Assembly (NCBI GenBank): GCA_027186245.1
Contig: CP114482.1
Span: 2,113,001-2,177,000 of the forward strand
Direction: 5' to 3'
DNA: 64,000 bases
From: Coriaria nepalensis
Lineage: Eukaryota; Streptophyta; Magnoliopsida; Cucurbitales; Coriariaceae
The notes under the pieces were generated by a model. That model worked only from the letters and a program-made list of their open reading frames with translations. It was not told the origin of the DNA and did not search any database. A program made the position numbers and the translations under genes. Within the stretch, counting starts at the first letter, position 1, and each line of letters begins with the position of its first letter. This document shows positions 34,637 to 46,655 of the stretch, in pieces.

Positions 34637-37449
34637 TTACCTAAACCACCATCTTTGTGCAGCAGAGAGTGGAGTATTCAAGAAGGGTGCATAGTGGTGA
34701 ATAAGTGGGTTAACATAGTCCCAATATTAGCCCAGGCACTATGGTGATAACTGGCTGTAACAGGTGCGTGATACATAAGCTTTAGCAGCTGCAAAAGAAA
34801 TTCCAGTAGACAAGTTTTTATTAGTCATAAGCCCTATGAAGGAATTCTTGATTCTTAAGCACAATGACCAAAATGTCCTCTACATCCGTTTGATGAAACA
34901 GGGCACTCCTGTTAATGATAAGAGATATAGAACACAAACCTGCCAGTACATATATGTCTGAATGAAGTTGCGTTGCAACCAACAGAATATGAATTTGAGT
35001 CAATGATGAAAGTAGAAAAACCAAGAAAAATTAGGGAAAAAAAGGGGTATTTGAAGGAGGGGAAAGGCAAAAGAAATGGGGTGACTGACGAGAGCAAAGA
35101 GATGATGAGAAGAAAGCCGATTCCAATCTCAACCTGAGAAGACAGAATGCTTAAAGTCGTTGTGTTTGATTCCACCCAAACACAAGGCTCCTCCAAGTAT
35201 TTCCTAATCATCCAATCAAAAGATTCATCATATCACTTCCATGGTAAAGGAAACAGATATTATATACCCTAACTAGAGCAGTAAAGAAAGTTCACAAGCG
35301 TAGTATTTCTAGCACTGAGTCTCAGGAGAAGATGTTACAAACAAACGCTCCATTTGGGGGTGGGGGTTGGGTGTGTCGGGGTTGAGTTAGACAACAAAGA
35401 TGCCTGTTGTCCCAGACAACAAAGGAGGCATTAATAAAAAGGTGCTTGCAAAGTAATGGCATAGAAAAAAAAAGATAAATGTAAGGAAAAAAATATAATC
35501 AGAGATAAATTTGTTTTTATCCATAAGAAGTCAGATGAGATACAATGCTCAATTTCCTACCTGTACAAGGAGGATCTGCTGAAATTATACCTAAGAAATT
35601 TGGCAACAAGTTCAAGGGATCGTCATAAAATGGGGAGTAACGCGACTGCAATCATGTACAAGACCATTTTACTAGTCAAAACAGAGAAGAGTCTAGTGAA
35701 TGTTTAGAATATTGATGGAAGAACCAAATAACCAAAACTTGATTGGTGAAGCAAATGCTTACATTTAAGCCAAACATTTGAGGTCGCAAAGCTAAGACAG
35801 TAGATGAAGTAGATAAAAATCTTTTGTCCCAATTATGGACTGGAAATAAACTTGCAAGGCTTGCGTAATCCATGCCCTAGGTTTCTGCAAACATTATAAG
35901 ATGGTCAATGAAAGGACCATAACAATTTTAAAAATAAAAAAAGATCCGTGCAACAAGACTCTAGTTAGAGCTTACCTCGTATAGAGAGTATAGGCAATAC
36001 AAAGATGAACAGGCAGTGCCCATTAAGGAAAGCCTATATGCTCTTTGAGATAGATGCTTAGGTACAAGTGGAAAAATTGCAAGTACAGCCACAACAAATA
36101 CCTGAAAGATATAAAACTGTGAGCGATAATGAAGAAACAGATCCCACTAGAGACTAAGACCAAGTTTGAAATAATTAGAGACTAAGACCATCCGATGATT
36201 TAAGCATGAAATGGGTTTTGATAGCAAACATGAACACTTATTGATAGCATTTAAAGATGCGTAAATCTGATCAATGGAAATGGCAAGAAGATTATTTGGC
36301 ATCAGTATAGATTTATTTATGTAAAAAAAAATAAAATCATGAGGGGTTTGGCTGTACCCAAGCATTGACAGAAAACTGAATTGTTTGTCGATCCCAACGC
36401 AGAGAACTTGAATTTGGATCGCTACTCTCAGATGTAGCAGAAGTTCTAGTAGTTGACCCTACATTCAATGAGAAAGACTTAAAAAAGAAAAAGTAACTGA
36501 ACTTATGAATATCTATCACTGTCTTAAACTCTTTTGGTCTATCATAAAATGATCAAATAATATACCTGAGCTTCTTGGTCGAGTTTGGCCATTTCTAGCG
36601 GATGATGATGTTGAAGATGTTGATGATGGTCTTGCTGACTGAGACGAAGTACTGGAAGGCATTGCCTCCACCACAAGATCAACATCCTTGTTTGCAAAAT
36701 TCATAAATTTAAATATTAACATATGAATAGAAAAGATGTTCACCCGATAGCCTCCCTAAAGATCCAATATCTAATCAAATAGCTCGAGATAACCAGTAAC
36801 GGGCTTCACTTTCTCTTCACGAATATAATAATTCATTTAAATCACATAGTCTAATCTTAAGCAAATACATATTGCAGTTCCGATACTTTCAGCTTCATTT
36901 CAAATCACAAAGAACCAAGAAAGCCTTCTCCCCCAAAAAGAAAAGGAAAAAAAAAAAAAAACCTAAATCATAAAATTTAAGGGTTCCCAAATCCCCAAAC
37001 TTGTTTAGCAAAAAGAAAACTAAATGAAACCTCGAAATCCAAAATGAGAGAAATCCGAGATGAAACTTACAATATCACACTTCCTCTTGCAAAATCATTA
37101 TAAATAGCACAGTAACTTACACAGATTACAAGCAGAAACCCAGAGCCGATTCAAGTGTGAACTCTCTCTCTCTCTCTCTCCCCTAAAATTGTTGAAGCAA
37201 ACAGAGATATCTCACTCAAACTATACCAAAACAGGGTTAAAGAAGAAGAAGAGGCGACTAGAGGGTACCAACGATGTAGCGCTGATAGAACTTGCGCTTG
37301 AAGTGGTCAACAACGTCGGAGCGAGCAGCCATGTGAGGAGGGATGAGGATGTTGGACCAGTAATCGGCCCATCTCGGGTCGGCTTCATAGTCATATGCAG
37401 AGGATGCTATCCTCTTCAGCTTCTGCGGGTCCTCTCTCTCTTCCCCCAT
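34637..37449 (-). pseudogene. TMEM33/Pom33-like membrane protein, disabled copy
   Basis: The family (TMEM33, yeast Pom33/Per33) shapes ER tubules and the nuclear pore membrane. Nine exons fit: 37449-37273, 36686-36566, 36458-36358, 36101-35976, 35884-35763, 35645-35561, 35203-35090, 34979-34940 and 34788-34637. The first four are intact (MGEEREDPQKLKRIASSAYD, then a Ser-rich linker, and a membrane segment VFVVAVLAIFPLVP). Four lesions follow. Exon 5 is 122 bp instead of 121, with an extra base at the A run 35815-35819, shifting out of the family frame after IGTKDF. Exon 6 has an in-frame TGA at 35623-35625 between FALLPIL and RSLELVAKFLRYNF. The acceptor of exon 8 reads TG instead of AG (34980-34981), and a Trp there reads Leu. 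The last exon lacks one base near 34714, so the terminus APFLNTPLSAAQRWWFR lies in another frame. All other splice sites are intact. A truncated product from exons 1-5 remains possible. Confidence 0.8.
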
Positions 37450-37739
37450 TTATGTTTTCTCTCTCTCTCTCTCTCTCAACTCAATCGAGAAATTTGAAGA
37501 ATGATTCCGTCTTCTCTGTCTATGCGGGAACGCCGCCGTTTCATTTAAACGGGGTAATCAATATTATATATTTTCCAACAATATATCATTAGGTGAAGTT
37601 CTAAGTTAATTTATAAATGAGATTAATATAAAATTCATATTATTTTAAAATCATTTTGACAAGTAGCAAATTACAAGAAAATAAGTGAAAATAAAATTAC
37701 TCAAATGAGCTAAAAAAAGAGGAGAATAAGTTTAAATTT
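37450..37739. other. Upstream region of the TMEM33-like locus
   Basis: A (CT)n microsatellite at about 37454-37476 lies in the probable 5' UTR. The rest is AT-rich with no feature seen. Confidence 0.4.
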
Positions 37740-39030
37740 GTTAAAATACGTGATCGGCCGTTTGTTACAAAATTTCTTATTTTTGCATAAAAAGGTCGAG
37801 GAAAAATATCTTAATAAGAAAGTATCAAAATCGATCAAGAAAAAGATAAGTTTCGGCTAAGTCAGCTAAGTAGACGACTAGTTAGCCAATAATTATGGCC
37901 TACTAGGTCAGTTAAGGTATGCTGATTGTATTAGCCAAGTTTGGCCGATTTGGAAAGGCACAAGACCAATAATCACCGGCCGACCCAGTCGACTAAACTT
38001 GGTCGACTTGGAAGTGCGGTCAGCCAAAATGGGTTGGCCGAACCCTTTTGGCCGCCCGTGTTTTTGAATTGGCTGAATTAGATGATTGTGTGGCCAATTT
38101 TCTTTTGTTTCAGTCATCTTTAGTTGATTTAGAGGTATTTCTATAAAATTAGAAGAAACTTTCACCAAATCTAGGGATTTTTCAGCAAAGATCAATAGTT
38201 TATCTAAAAATTTAAAGAGTTCTTTGACCAATTTAAGGGGTTTTCAGCAAATTTGAGAACCTTTATGCAAAGATGAAAGGTTTGGTTGACTAATTTCAAG
38301 AGTATCCCACAACAATATATATTTTTTAGGGATTAAACTATAGAGGGAAATTCCAGAAGCTTTTACTGCCTTGCCATCCAAGTCACTTCTAGCTTATAGA
38401 TACCACCCCCCACCAAGTGAAAAAAGAAGAACACAAAAACAACACAACCCCACCCTTATGGTGAAATTGAACTTCCGAGGTTTAATGCCCCGGAGATCTT
38501 TCAAGGTTTAAAGCCCTAAAGAAACCCCTCTAAGGATAAATTATGCTCCGTAGGCGCTCTGCTGGCTTGATGGTCGGTCTTTCAATCATTCAATGGATTC
38601 ACCTGCTTTTTATTTAAGTCTATTCATTGTAAGTCATATACTTAATAAAGTTTTTAGTATTAGCAGTCATTATATTTTGCTATATATGCTTTGGCTCATA
38701 TGATTTGTTTGAACGTTCATTTGTCGATCAGTCCCCTTTTATCATTTTCGAAGTTGTTATGTACATTTATTGATTTTTTTGCTCAATAGATTCAATATCA
38801 AAGAATATTTAAACCCTTTTAGCTTTCTGTCCTGCTTCAATCGTGTTATCAGTAGTCAAATTTTTTTATTATTTACAAGTTTTCATCTAAATTATTGTTT
38901 TATATATCATGTCATTTAAGCTTTCTAGTATTTTATATTATGCAATTTAGAAATTTTATTTAGTTTAGTTTACTCGAAATATTTTATACTTATGACACAC
39001 TCGTATTCTATCGCATCTTTCAGCATGTCA
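37740..39030. mobile_element. Probable decayed LTR-retrotransposon (LTR) remnant
   Basis: A non-coding block that resembles the insertion at 39.8-42.7 kb in style and in places in sequence. It has repeated GGCCGA/CAGCCAAAA-type motifs in the left part, a GCTTATAGATA TATA-like site near 38371, and an end AGCATGTCAACATACTGTTAC comparable to GACATGCCAACATTCATCG near 42583. I cannot find clean termini or a target-site duplication, so the borders are approximate. Confidence 0.35.
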
Positions 39031-39779
39031 ACATACTGTTACTAAAACTGAAACGGCCTGCGATTCTTATATTTAGATTCATATGATCAAATAAAAGTGA
39101 GGAATAGAGAGATGAAAAGGGAGACGGTGAATACCTTTTTCTACTAATTATTTTAGCCATGGTACCATTGTTGTATGTAACATAGGCATCACTTTCATCG
39201 CAAACTATGAAATCAATTGTAGTAATCCGAGAAGAAATCATCTTTTATCTAAACATCATAAAATATATATATATATATATAAACAATTAGACAGTCTGGA
39301 GAAGAAAGAAAGAAAGAAATATCATCCTCTGAAAGAAGAAGAAAATAGGAAAATAAGAAAATAAAGAAGAAGAAAGAAGATTTATAGGGAAGTTCTGTAA
39401 AGTATAAAGGAATTTGTACATAGGTATTTATAGGTTCAAAGAACTACTTTTAAAGAGTTGCATCCTTTCAGAGAATTGTCACTTTTTAATTACACCATTA
39501 ACAACAAAATTTAAGCTATTAGATCAACTACTCTCAAAGTTACTATAAATTCTAGGCTATTAGATATACTATTCTAAAAGTTATTATGAATTCTTTATTA
39601 TTTTTCTGTAATTAAATTGAACTAAGAAAATAATTTTGGTTGGTTAGAATGTATCATTTTTCTCTAAGCACCGAGGCCTTGGCGAGGAACCGATTACATG
39701 TGCAATTCCTTGATGCAAAATGATGGATTTGTGTAGTTCATTGCTAGGAACTTTCAATTCTAAAAGTTGTAGAATAGTA

Positions 39780-42698
39780 TGAGTTGATGCTATAATTTTT
39801 TAGATATGTAGCAAGATGTAATTGGATAAAAATTTGAAATAAATTGAAATCGGTCGATGAAAGGCAATCGAACGTGTTGACTGACCAATCGATTAAATTA
39901 ACCGATTAAATGTAAGTTTTGTTCGATTGAAGATCAAATTCAGTCAACATGGAGTATGTGGTCTCAATAAATTCAGCCAAAATATGATTTTGCCTTAAAG
40001 AGTATGAAACTTCACATGAATTGATGAAGTGGGGAGGAAATTGTCACGACCCAAACCTTTCGTGACCGGCACATGGCCCTCATATAACTCCCCTGGCCAC
40101 GTAAGCCTTTGAGTGTAATTCTATAAACTTAGCAATATATATATATACATATGTATATTACTAAGATTACTGTATAATATGAAAACTCATTTCATTAATT
40201 ACTAAGATCACTATACATGTTGAGTATGTTTGACAGAGCGACCTACTATTCCACATGAACCATATTTACATTTCAAAAGTGGACTACAAAAAAATTAAAA
40301 GAAAACTCCTAATAACCTAGAAGGAGTAATCGACAAAGGAAGTGTCAACTCCTGTCAGAGTATCCCGGATGCCCAACTAAGAACAATCCACTATCTGGAG
40401 AGGAAAAATTTAACAAAAAGAGAGTGTGAGCTAAAACTCAGTGAATAAATATTACATAATGACATTTTCGGGACAAGACTTTTTTGTAAACATGCACAAC
40501 TAAAAAATAAATCATTTGCAAAGTTCCAATATAATATACTAACTTCACACTAAAGAAACTCATATAGCTAAATCAATCATATATATAACTTTAATAGTAT
40601 AACACAACCTCTTACACATTCTGTTTAGTTCCTCAATACTATAATTCCAATAAAATTGCTTGCTAACTTTGTAGTCAATTCCGGTAATAATTTGACCAAT
40701 CCAGACATAATTCTTCATAAGCCCTAATTGTCCCAATTCGATTTTTGTTTTATGAACTAATATTCTACCAATCTAACATTACTTCTACTTTACTATGATC
40801 GCTTTCATTTACCAGCAACTCATATACAAAAACATCTCATTCTTCATTTCCCATTCTACCATAATTGTTACAATTTAACCCATATCCTAATAATTCCTTC
40901 ACAAACCCTAATTTTTCTCAAATCAATTTAACAAATTAAAACATATTATTAAACTAATAGATTCAAACCTTTAAGATACCAAGAGCGAATTTCGTTAAGC
41001 TAAGAAGATGGATTTCGGGAATTTAGGGACTAGGGTTCTTACCTTCAACCTCTAGAACCGGAGGAAATTTGACTAATCTCTAAAATTCGGAGAAGAATCG
41101 AACTCAATCCATGCAAGATTTCAAGAAAATGCTATGAATTTGAAATTTCTAGCCATGAATTTAGAGGGAGAGAGCGAGAGAGATGGTGAGAGGAGAGGGA
41201 GGGTGAGAGCAAATCATTTTTTTTTCTTTTCCTTCACTGGTTCTTATCGCAGGAGTAGAGAAACAAAGGGGTTTTAGTTTCAAGATTTATAATTTGACTT
41301 CCTAAACTTATTATTATTATTTAACCCTTTGACTTTTCAACTTTTTTTTTTGACTGGGTTCTCACAGAAATAGCCAGTGATTGCTCATTTTGAGATTAAT
41401 ATCAATCATCCGAGAATAAGATAAACTAAAATCTCACATAAAAAAAATTGAATTTTATCTTCTAACATCCAAATTCAGCCGAAATGGCTATGAAACAATA
41501 CAAATCGGTTGAATTCAATAGAGAATTAGTGATGAAACCCTTTTTTCCAAAAAATAGCACTAAAGGACTTCTTCAACCCCATTTTCAGCCATAGGAATTA
41601 ATTGGCTGAAAATAATGAGTAGTTGGCCCAAAAATCAAAGCAAAAAAATGCCAATAAATGATAAAAATAGGCCAAGTACCAAAAAAGTAAAAAAAAAAAG
41701 GTTAGATTTTTTTCGAAAAATAGTGAAAATGACATTTTCAATCTCATTTTCGGCTCAAGAAAGATGTTCCCCAATATTTGAGCATAAAACAACTAATTTT
41801 TAGCAAAAAAAAAATGGAAGGACTTTGGCCAAACGGGAAAGAGTTGGAGGTGTGACCCAGTTTTTCCCAAAAAGTGCACAAGGGCCATTTCAACTCAATT
41901 TTCAGTCATGTGAAGGAGTTGGGCAAATTTTCCGCATAGTGGAGCATTGAATTGACCAAATCTTAGGGGGTGAGAGAATGGAGAAAAAATCAAGATGAAC
42001 TTGGACGCAAATGAGACCAATTTCAGTCGAAAATATGACCATTTAAGATTAAAATTCCCTTAAAAAAAGGAGAAACAGAGCTCACAAAATGGCTGGCCAT
42101 TTTTGGGCATGGAAAGCAAGTTTCATATTATATTTTATTCATGAAAATGTCATTTCGGTTGCTTATAAATAGTAAGCTTGGTGGAAGGCAAAATCATCCA
42201 TTTGATCATCACCAAACACATTACAGTCAAATTTCTCAGTTAGTCCGACACTTATCATTTTCTTTCTGTTTTATTACTCAAAGTTCTTTAATTTATTCTT
42301 ATCATAGAAGTAGAGTTAATGTAAATTTAATTTATTGTCTTAAATTTAGATATGTCATTTTAATTCTTTTACTTTAAGCGATGCTCTTTATTTGTTCTTC
42401 TTTAAATTTTAATTCCATAGTCGTTCATTTTTATTAATTTGATAGTAGTTAGATAAATTTCATCGTCATTAGATAGTTTGAAAAGAAAATAAAACTTAAA
42501 TTAACTTTATTCATTTTACTTATTTAGAAGTCAGATTAATTTTCTTAGTATATATATATATTTATTGTATGAAAGCCATTTTAACTTTCTGACATGCCAA
42601 CATTCATCGTTACATATTTTCCAAAGTAAATTCCTCAAAATCTTATTTAAATATTCATAATTTTGTAAGTTATGCATCGGTGGATTTTCCTAACATCA
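39780..42698. mobile_element. Older LTR-type insertion inside the T2 RNase pseudogene
   Basis: Comparison with the intact paralogue defines both borders. The paralogue has a single GAATAGTATGATAAG near 44587, whereas here AATAGTATGA occurs on both sides of the insert (39773-39782 and 42698-42707). Taking TG...CA termini (TGAGTTGATG ... CCTAACATCA) leaves a 6-bp duplication, ATAGTA, on each side. Without the nested element the insert is about 1.59 kb. It has no coding capacity but has a TATA-like GCTTATAAATAG near 42160, so a solo LTR is likely. Confidence 0.7.
40042..41366. mobile_element. Solo LTR, 1325 bp, nested in the older insertion
   Basis: The element starts TGTCACGACCC and ends GGGTTCTCACA, which are imperfect inverted termini of the TG...CA type. 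It is flanked by a perfect 5-bp duplication GAAAT (40037-40041 and 41367-41371), as LTR retrotransposons make. The inside has no gag or pol frame. A single LTR left by recombination between the two LTRs of a full element is the simplest reading; a short non-autonomous element is the alternative. Confidence 0.85.
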
Positions 42699-43150
42699 AT
42701 AGTATGATAAGAGATTAAAGAAGAAAATCATTAGCATTGATTCTTAATCTGAAAAAAAAAAAACGGTATAACAAGAAGAGGAAGAAAAAAGAAGAAAGAA
42801 AACATGACAAACTTGATTTTTTTTCAACAATTCGTAAAGATTAAGATATTTTTACACATACTCCTCAACTACCGTGTAAAAAGTTCAACAGTCATGTTAG
42901 TGCGATAACCATCAAGATTCCATCTTCCCCTTGATACTAAAATGATTTTTATTTTTGTATGTAATTTGTCTTCCTTCGAGGGGTAAATTTAAAAATGGTG
43001 AATCGTTGTCGAATTGGTTTCAGGCAAGTAATATTTGCTTGCATACAATAGCCATTAGGTCAATTTAAGGAAAGAGTGAAATAACCTAATTCCTGTTTAC
43101 CCTTCACCAAAGAAGAAAACATGTAAGATTTTATTCCTCAAAACAGATGT

Positions 43151-44331
43151 CATTGGTTTTTGTTTAAAGAGTAGCAACTAACTAACTAGTAAATAGATGT
43201 AATGACTCTTTATTACACTATTTAATTTAGAGAATAATTGTAGTACAAATGAAATGATTGGTTACTATCATGTATGATTTGCATTCATGTTCCGACTCAT
43301 TGTGTTAACCATGTTATATATAAAAGTATATAAAAATAGGAGTTAAATAACTTTTTTACTAAATTTGTTGAAGTATAAGGACTTTGGTGTGAGTAATATA
43401 TATATATTCTTTGATTGGAATTGTTCCACATCGGGAGAAGATATCTGATTAGTTTATAACAAAAGAGTTCTCGCTTACTCTATAAAATTTTTTTAAAAAA
43501 GAAATAGTTAGATTCTATATAATTTAATATTATTTTTAAATTTGATTTTATTCTTTTCGATCTTCTATTTTTCATTCTTTATCGTTTAATATGAATGGAA
43601 AAATTACTTCTTCTGTTTGATTCATGGAATAGAGGGGACGATCAATATAGATTCTATATTTTCCAACAATAGTATCATATAATTATCTTACAACCATCAA
43701 GGACTTGTACCTCTAATTCTTGAGTATTCCCTTGATCAAGACTAAAAAGCAAGTAATTAATTAGTTCAAGGAAATTATAAAGAAATGCTAACTTATGCAT
43801 GTTAAAGATTCTTAGTGATATATAATGTTGTTAAGATAATTAGTATCTTAACATGATATCATATTATATATAGGTCATGAGTTCAAATAACTAGCTAACT
43901 TTTTGTTATTAATTTATGCATATTATATGCTTTTATTTGGGTTTATTTACTATCTATTTACATGTGTAAGACTTATATTATTATGCGCTTATACGTAAGA
44001 ACAAAAATTGTTAATGATTCTTAGTGATAACTAACATTATTGAACCTGTTTCGGTTCAAATTTTTTGGACAATCAATATTTTAACAATGCATGTTTCAAG
44101 ATTATATATTTTCCAACAATATGAACTATAATGAGCGTACAACCATCAAGGACTTCATGTACTTTCTTGCTGATTTCCTTTAATTATTTAATAAAGCATT
44201 TAATTAGTTCAAGGGAGTTAAGAAAGAAATACTAGCTCGAGCATGTTTCAAGATATAGTTGTAATTTGGTATTAACTGGAAGGACCTCCATGGTTCCATC
44301 CTATCTCCATTTGTAATGGCTGGTAAGGTAC
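43151..44331. other. Intergenic region with duplicated RNase 3' flank
   Basis: The first part is the upstream region of the split pseudogene. Positions 43655-43810 match the 3' flank of the intact gene near 44100-44250: both have ATATTTTCCAACAATA, then ACAACCATCAAGGACTT and ATTAGTTCAAGG. This marks an extra partial duplication in the array. Confidence 0.6.
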
Positions 44332-45213
44332 CTAAGCAAGCGAAGAATCTTCGTTTGTTGGGATATAGATTGCCCCTCGTCTTGGACAACGGTAGAATGG
44401 ATTGCGACAATCGAGAGCTTCTCCATAACGATTCATGCAAATAGACACCATGGAGAGTTGGAATGTACCATTTTTCTCTATGCATTGAAGCCATGGTGAG
44501 TAACCGATTACATGTGCAATTCCTCGATGCAAAACGATTGATTTGTATGGTTGATTGCTAGGAACTTTCAATTCTAAATAGTTGTAGAATAGTATGATAA
44601 GAGATTAAAGAAGAAAAGCATTAGTGCTGATCCAATAATAACGGTAAAACAAGAAGAAGAAGAAGGAAGGAAGAAAGAAGATACATGACAAACCTGATTC
44701 CTTCAGCAATTCATAAAGATTAAGATATTTTCGCGCATACTCTAGTACCATGTAGAAGTAATTTTCTACAGTCATGTTAGTGCGATAACCACCCAAATTC
44801 CATCTTCTCCCCCAAAATCTCAAATTTGTGCTATCAACTGTAAGGCTTGGCCAAAACATTTCTAGGTCATGTATGAAATTCCACTCTTCAAGCTGTAAAT
44901 GAAAATGGTTGTCATCAAAGTACACAATGCAAAATTCAGATTGTTCATGTAAAGCTTTTATATTGACTACCTCTTTGCAGTTAAAACGATTTTTATTTTT
45001 ATATGTCATTTCTCTTCCATTAGTCGTACGAGGTGATAATCCGTGGATGGTGAATCGTTGTGGAATTGGTTTCCTACAAATAATATTTGCTTGCATACAA
45101 TAGCCATTAGGCCAATATAAGGTAAGAACGAAATAACCAAATTCCTCTTTACACTTCACCAATGAAGAAAGAGTAAACATATAGAGAAGAACAAGTAAGT
45201 TTTTCTTCCTCAT
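44332..45213 (-). CDS. Secreted T2 ribonuclease-fold protein, CAS II lost (array copy 1)
   Basis: Exons are 45213-44971, 44892-44694 and 44573-44332; phases 0 and 1 close and give 227 residues. A signal peptide covers about residues 1-21 (LLVLLYMFTLSSLV). The S-RNase/T2 fold is shown by LTLYWPNGYC, the second Cys in ICRKPIPQRF, the CAS I region FTIHGLSP, ARKYLNLYELL, and the C-terminal ICMNRYGEALDC block. CAS I keeps its His (about residue 57) but has Ser where Trp is usual. The CAS II region, normally HEWxKHG, reads FWGRRWNLGG, so Glu, Lys and both His are gone. RNase activity is therefore not expected. Two sequons (NMT and NGT) suggest glycosylation. Intron 1 (78 bp) is a multiple of three and open, so its retention would keep frame. 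Confidence 0.85.
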
Positions 45214-46655
45214 GAATACGGATGTCGTTGTTTGTTTGTTTAAAGTGTAGCTAGTTACTAACTAGTAACATAGATGTAATCATGACTAATATGTATAGAT
45301 GTAATGACTCTATATTAAATTGTTTAATTTAGAAAATAATTTGTAACAAATGAAATGATTGGTTAATGTCATGTATTATTTAATTACATTCATGTTCCGA
45401 CTCATTGTGTTTACCACGCATCACTTGCCAATGGATTTATTAAAGTTTGAAAACAAAGTTTTATTGTCTTTACACAAACGGGAAGCGAAATGTCACCGTT
45501 TTTTGTACATAGAAGAAAGGGATTAGTGGTTTGTTTTATGTTTTCTAATGTGAAAATGGATATGCATTAGCAATTGTCTTTCAAACCGGAAATGTATTTT
45601 ACTACTTCCTAATGTCTTTTTTCGTGATTTTGAAAACGGTAATACTGAGATCATGGAATGATCTATGTTGAGAAAGATGGTTTATCCTAAACAACCACCA
45701 ATTATTATGTCATACGCTGATCATAACACGCGCATCTTCTGTCGGATCAAAGTGTTCGATGGAAAAGGTTTTGAAACTAGAACTGGGATCGAACATCAGA
45801 TTCATGTAATCGATATGTATGTAAGCGGGAGCAATTGTGCATTTAGCATCAATGAAAACTATGTGAATTTGATATGTATACATTTATTGTAGGAGGCTTT
45901 TTTCATCATTAATTTGCATCATTAATTAGACATGAATTTCTTTATATGAATGTAAGAATATATTAAGTCGGGGTGGGCATTTTTTCGTCGGAACGTATAG
46001 GGTGGTATTGTTTATATTCCCATTATCCCGGGAAAGAAGGTTTTATTCCCGTTCCTGGTACCGGCATTATGGAATCTTAAGACTGTTCTTGAAGGTTAAA
46101 TATCGAAATAGCCTTCTGAATTATAAAATCCTTAGTTCTTATCTAATTTTTGGACTAAATTTAAATCTATCATGATAATTGTCCCTGATCAAACCTTTTT
46201 GCTGGTACATAATGAACTAAAATTAGTGTGTGGCAGGATATTTGATTTTATTCAAGAGGCCAATTCTTGAGTATCTCATTCACGAGAACTGGTATTTATA
46301 AGAAGGGAATATCTATTGAAAAAGAGAGTAGATAAAGTGTATAAGAAGCTGATGATCATAAGAGTTGAGCTATATATACATATGTATGTATCAGGCTGCT
46401 CATATTTTGATTAAGTTGCTCGACGGGCAAGGTTTCATCTCAAGAGAATGTCCGTATCATCTCCATCTACCTTCAAACAAAATCATATTGCAATTAGATT
46501 GCTAGATTGTAATCATGTGTTGGTTGGATAAAAATGCTTTTACATAATTAATTTTTAACAATAACAACTACATATGAACATTATGAACGTTCATACTACA
46601 TGAGGAATCAATGATACAAGGATTGAATACAAAATGGCTGGTAAGGTATACCTAG
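45214..46655. other. Intergenic spacer of the RNase array, duplicated elsewhere
   Basis: Parts recur upstream of copy 2. Positions 45560-45620 (TGCATTAGCAATTGTCTTTC, TGTATTTTACTA) match 48060-48115. Positions 45675-45790 (AAGATGGTTTATCCT through GAAAAGGTTTTGAA) match 48305-48425. So the duplicated unit includes more than 500 bp of upstream DNA. A 75-codon open frame at 45665 lies inside this spacer and shows no conservation of frame, so I do not call a gene. Confidence 0.6.

Larger units (their letters stand above)
39640..43150 (-). pseudogene. T2 RNase-like pseudogene split by a nested transposon insertion
   Basis: Two pieces match the intact gene at 44332-45213. Piece one, 39640-39781, corresponds to the middle of its exon 3 and the end of intron 2. 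Piece two, 42698-43150, corresponds to intron 2, exon 2 and exon 1 up to the start region. Between them is a 2.9-kb insertion at the equivalent of position 44595. Further damage is visible: the 3' part of exon 3 is missing, and a deletion fuses the middle of exon 2 (after the CATCTTCC match) directly to the end of exon 1, removing intron 1. Even the upstream sequence is duplicated, since CATTCATGTTCCGACTCAT occurs both near 43286 and near 45387. Confidence 0.85.

Noticed and set aside
35676..35873. Open frame in TMEM33-like exon 5 (MDYASLASLFPVHN...) as the true coding frame, joining in phase to SRYSPFYDDPLNLLPN in exon 6
   Set aside because: It can be spliced in frame, but then exon 6 ends in phase 1 while exon 7 needs phase 2. 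The family blocks (KPRAW, IYFIYCLSFATSNVWLK, KFLRYNFSRSSLYR) are in the other frame, with splice phases that match exactly apart from the lesions.
39020..39241. 73-codon - strand frame (MISSRITTIDFIVCDES...)
   Set aside because: Isolated between repeat remnants, with no recognisable motif, splice context or neighbour. Chance is the better explanation.
43151..43650. A further RNase gene between the split pseudogene and copy 1
   Set aside because: Only promoter-like similarity and a 3'-flank duplicate are found. No exon can be read.
45665..45892. 75-codon + strand frame between RNase copies 1 and 2
   Set aside because: It lies in a duplicated spacer whose other copy near 48.3 kb does not preserve the frame.
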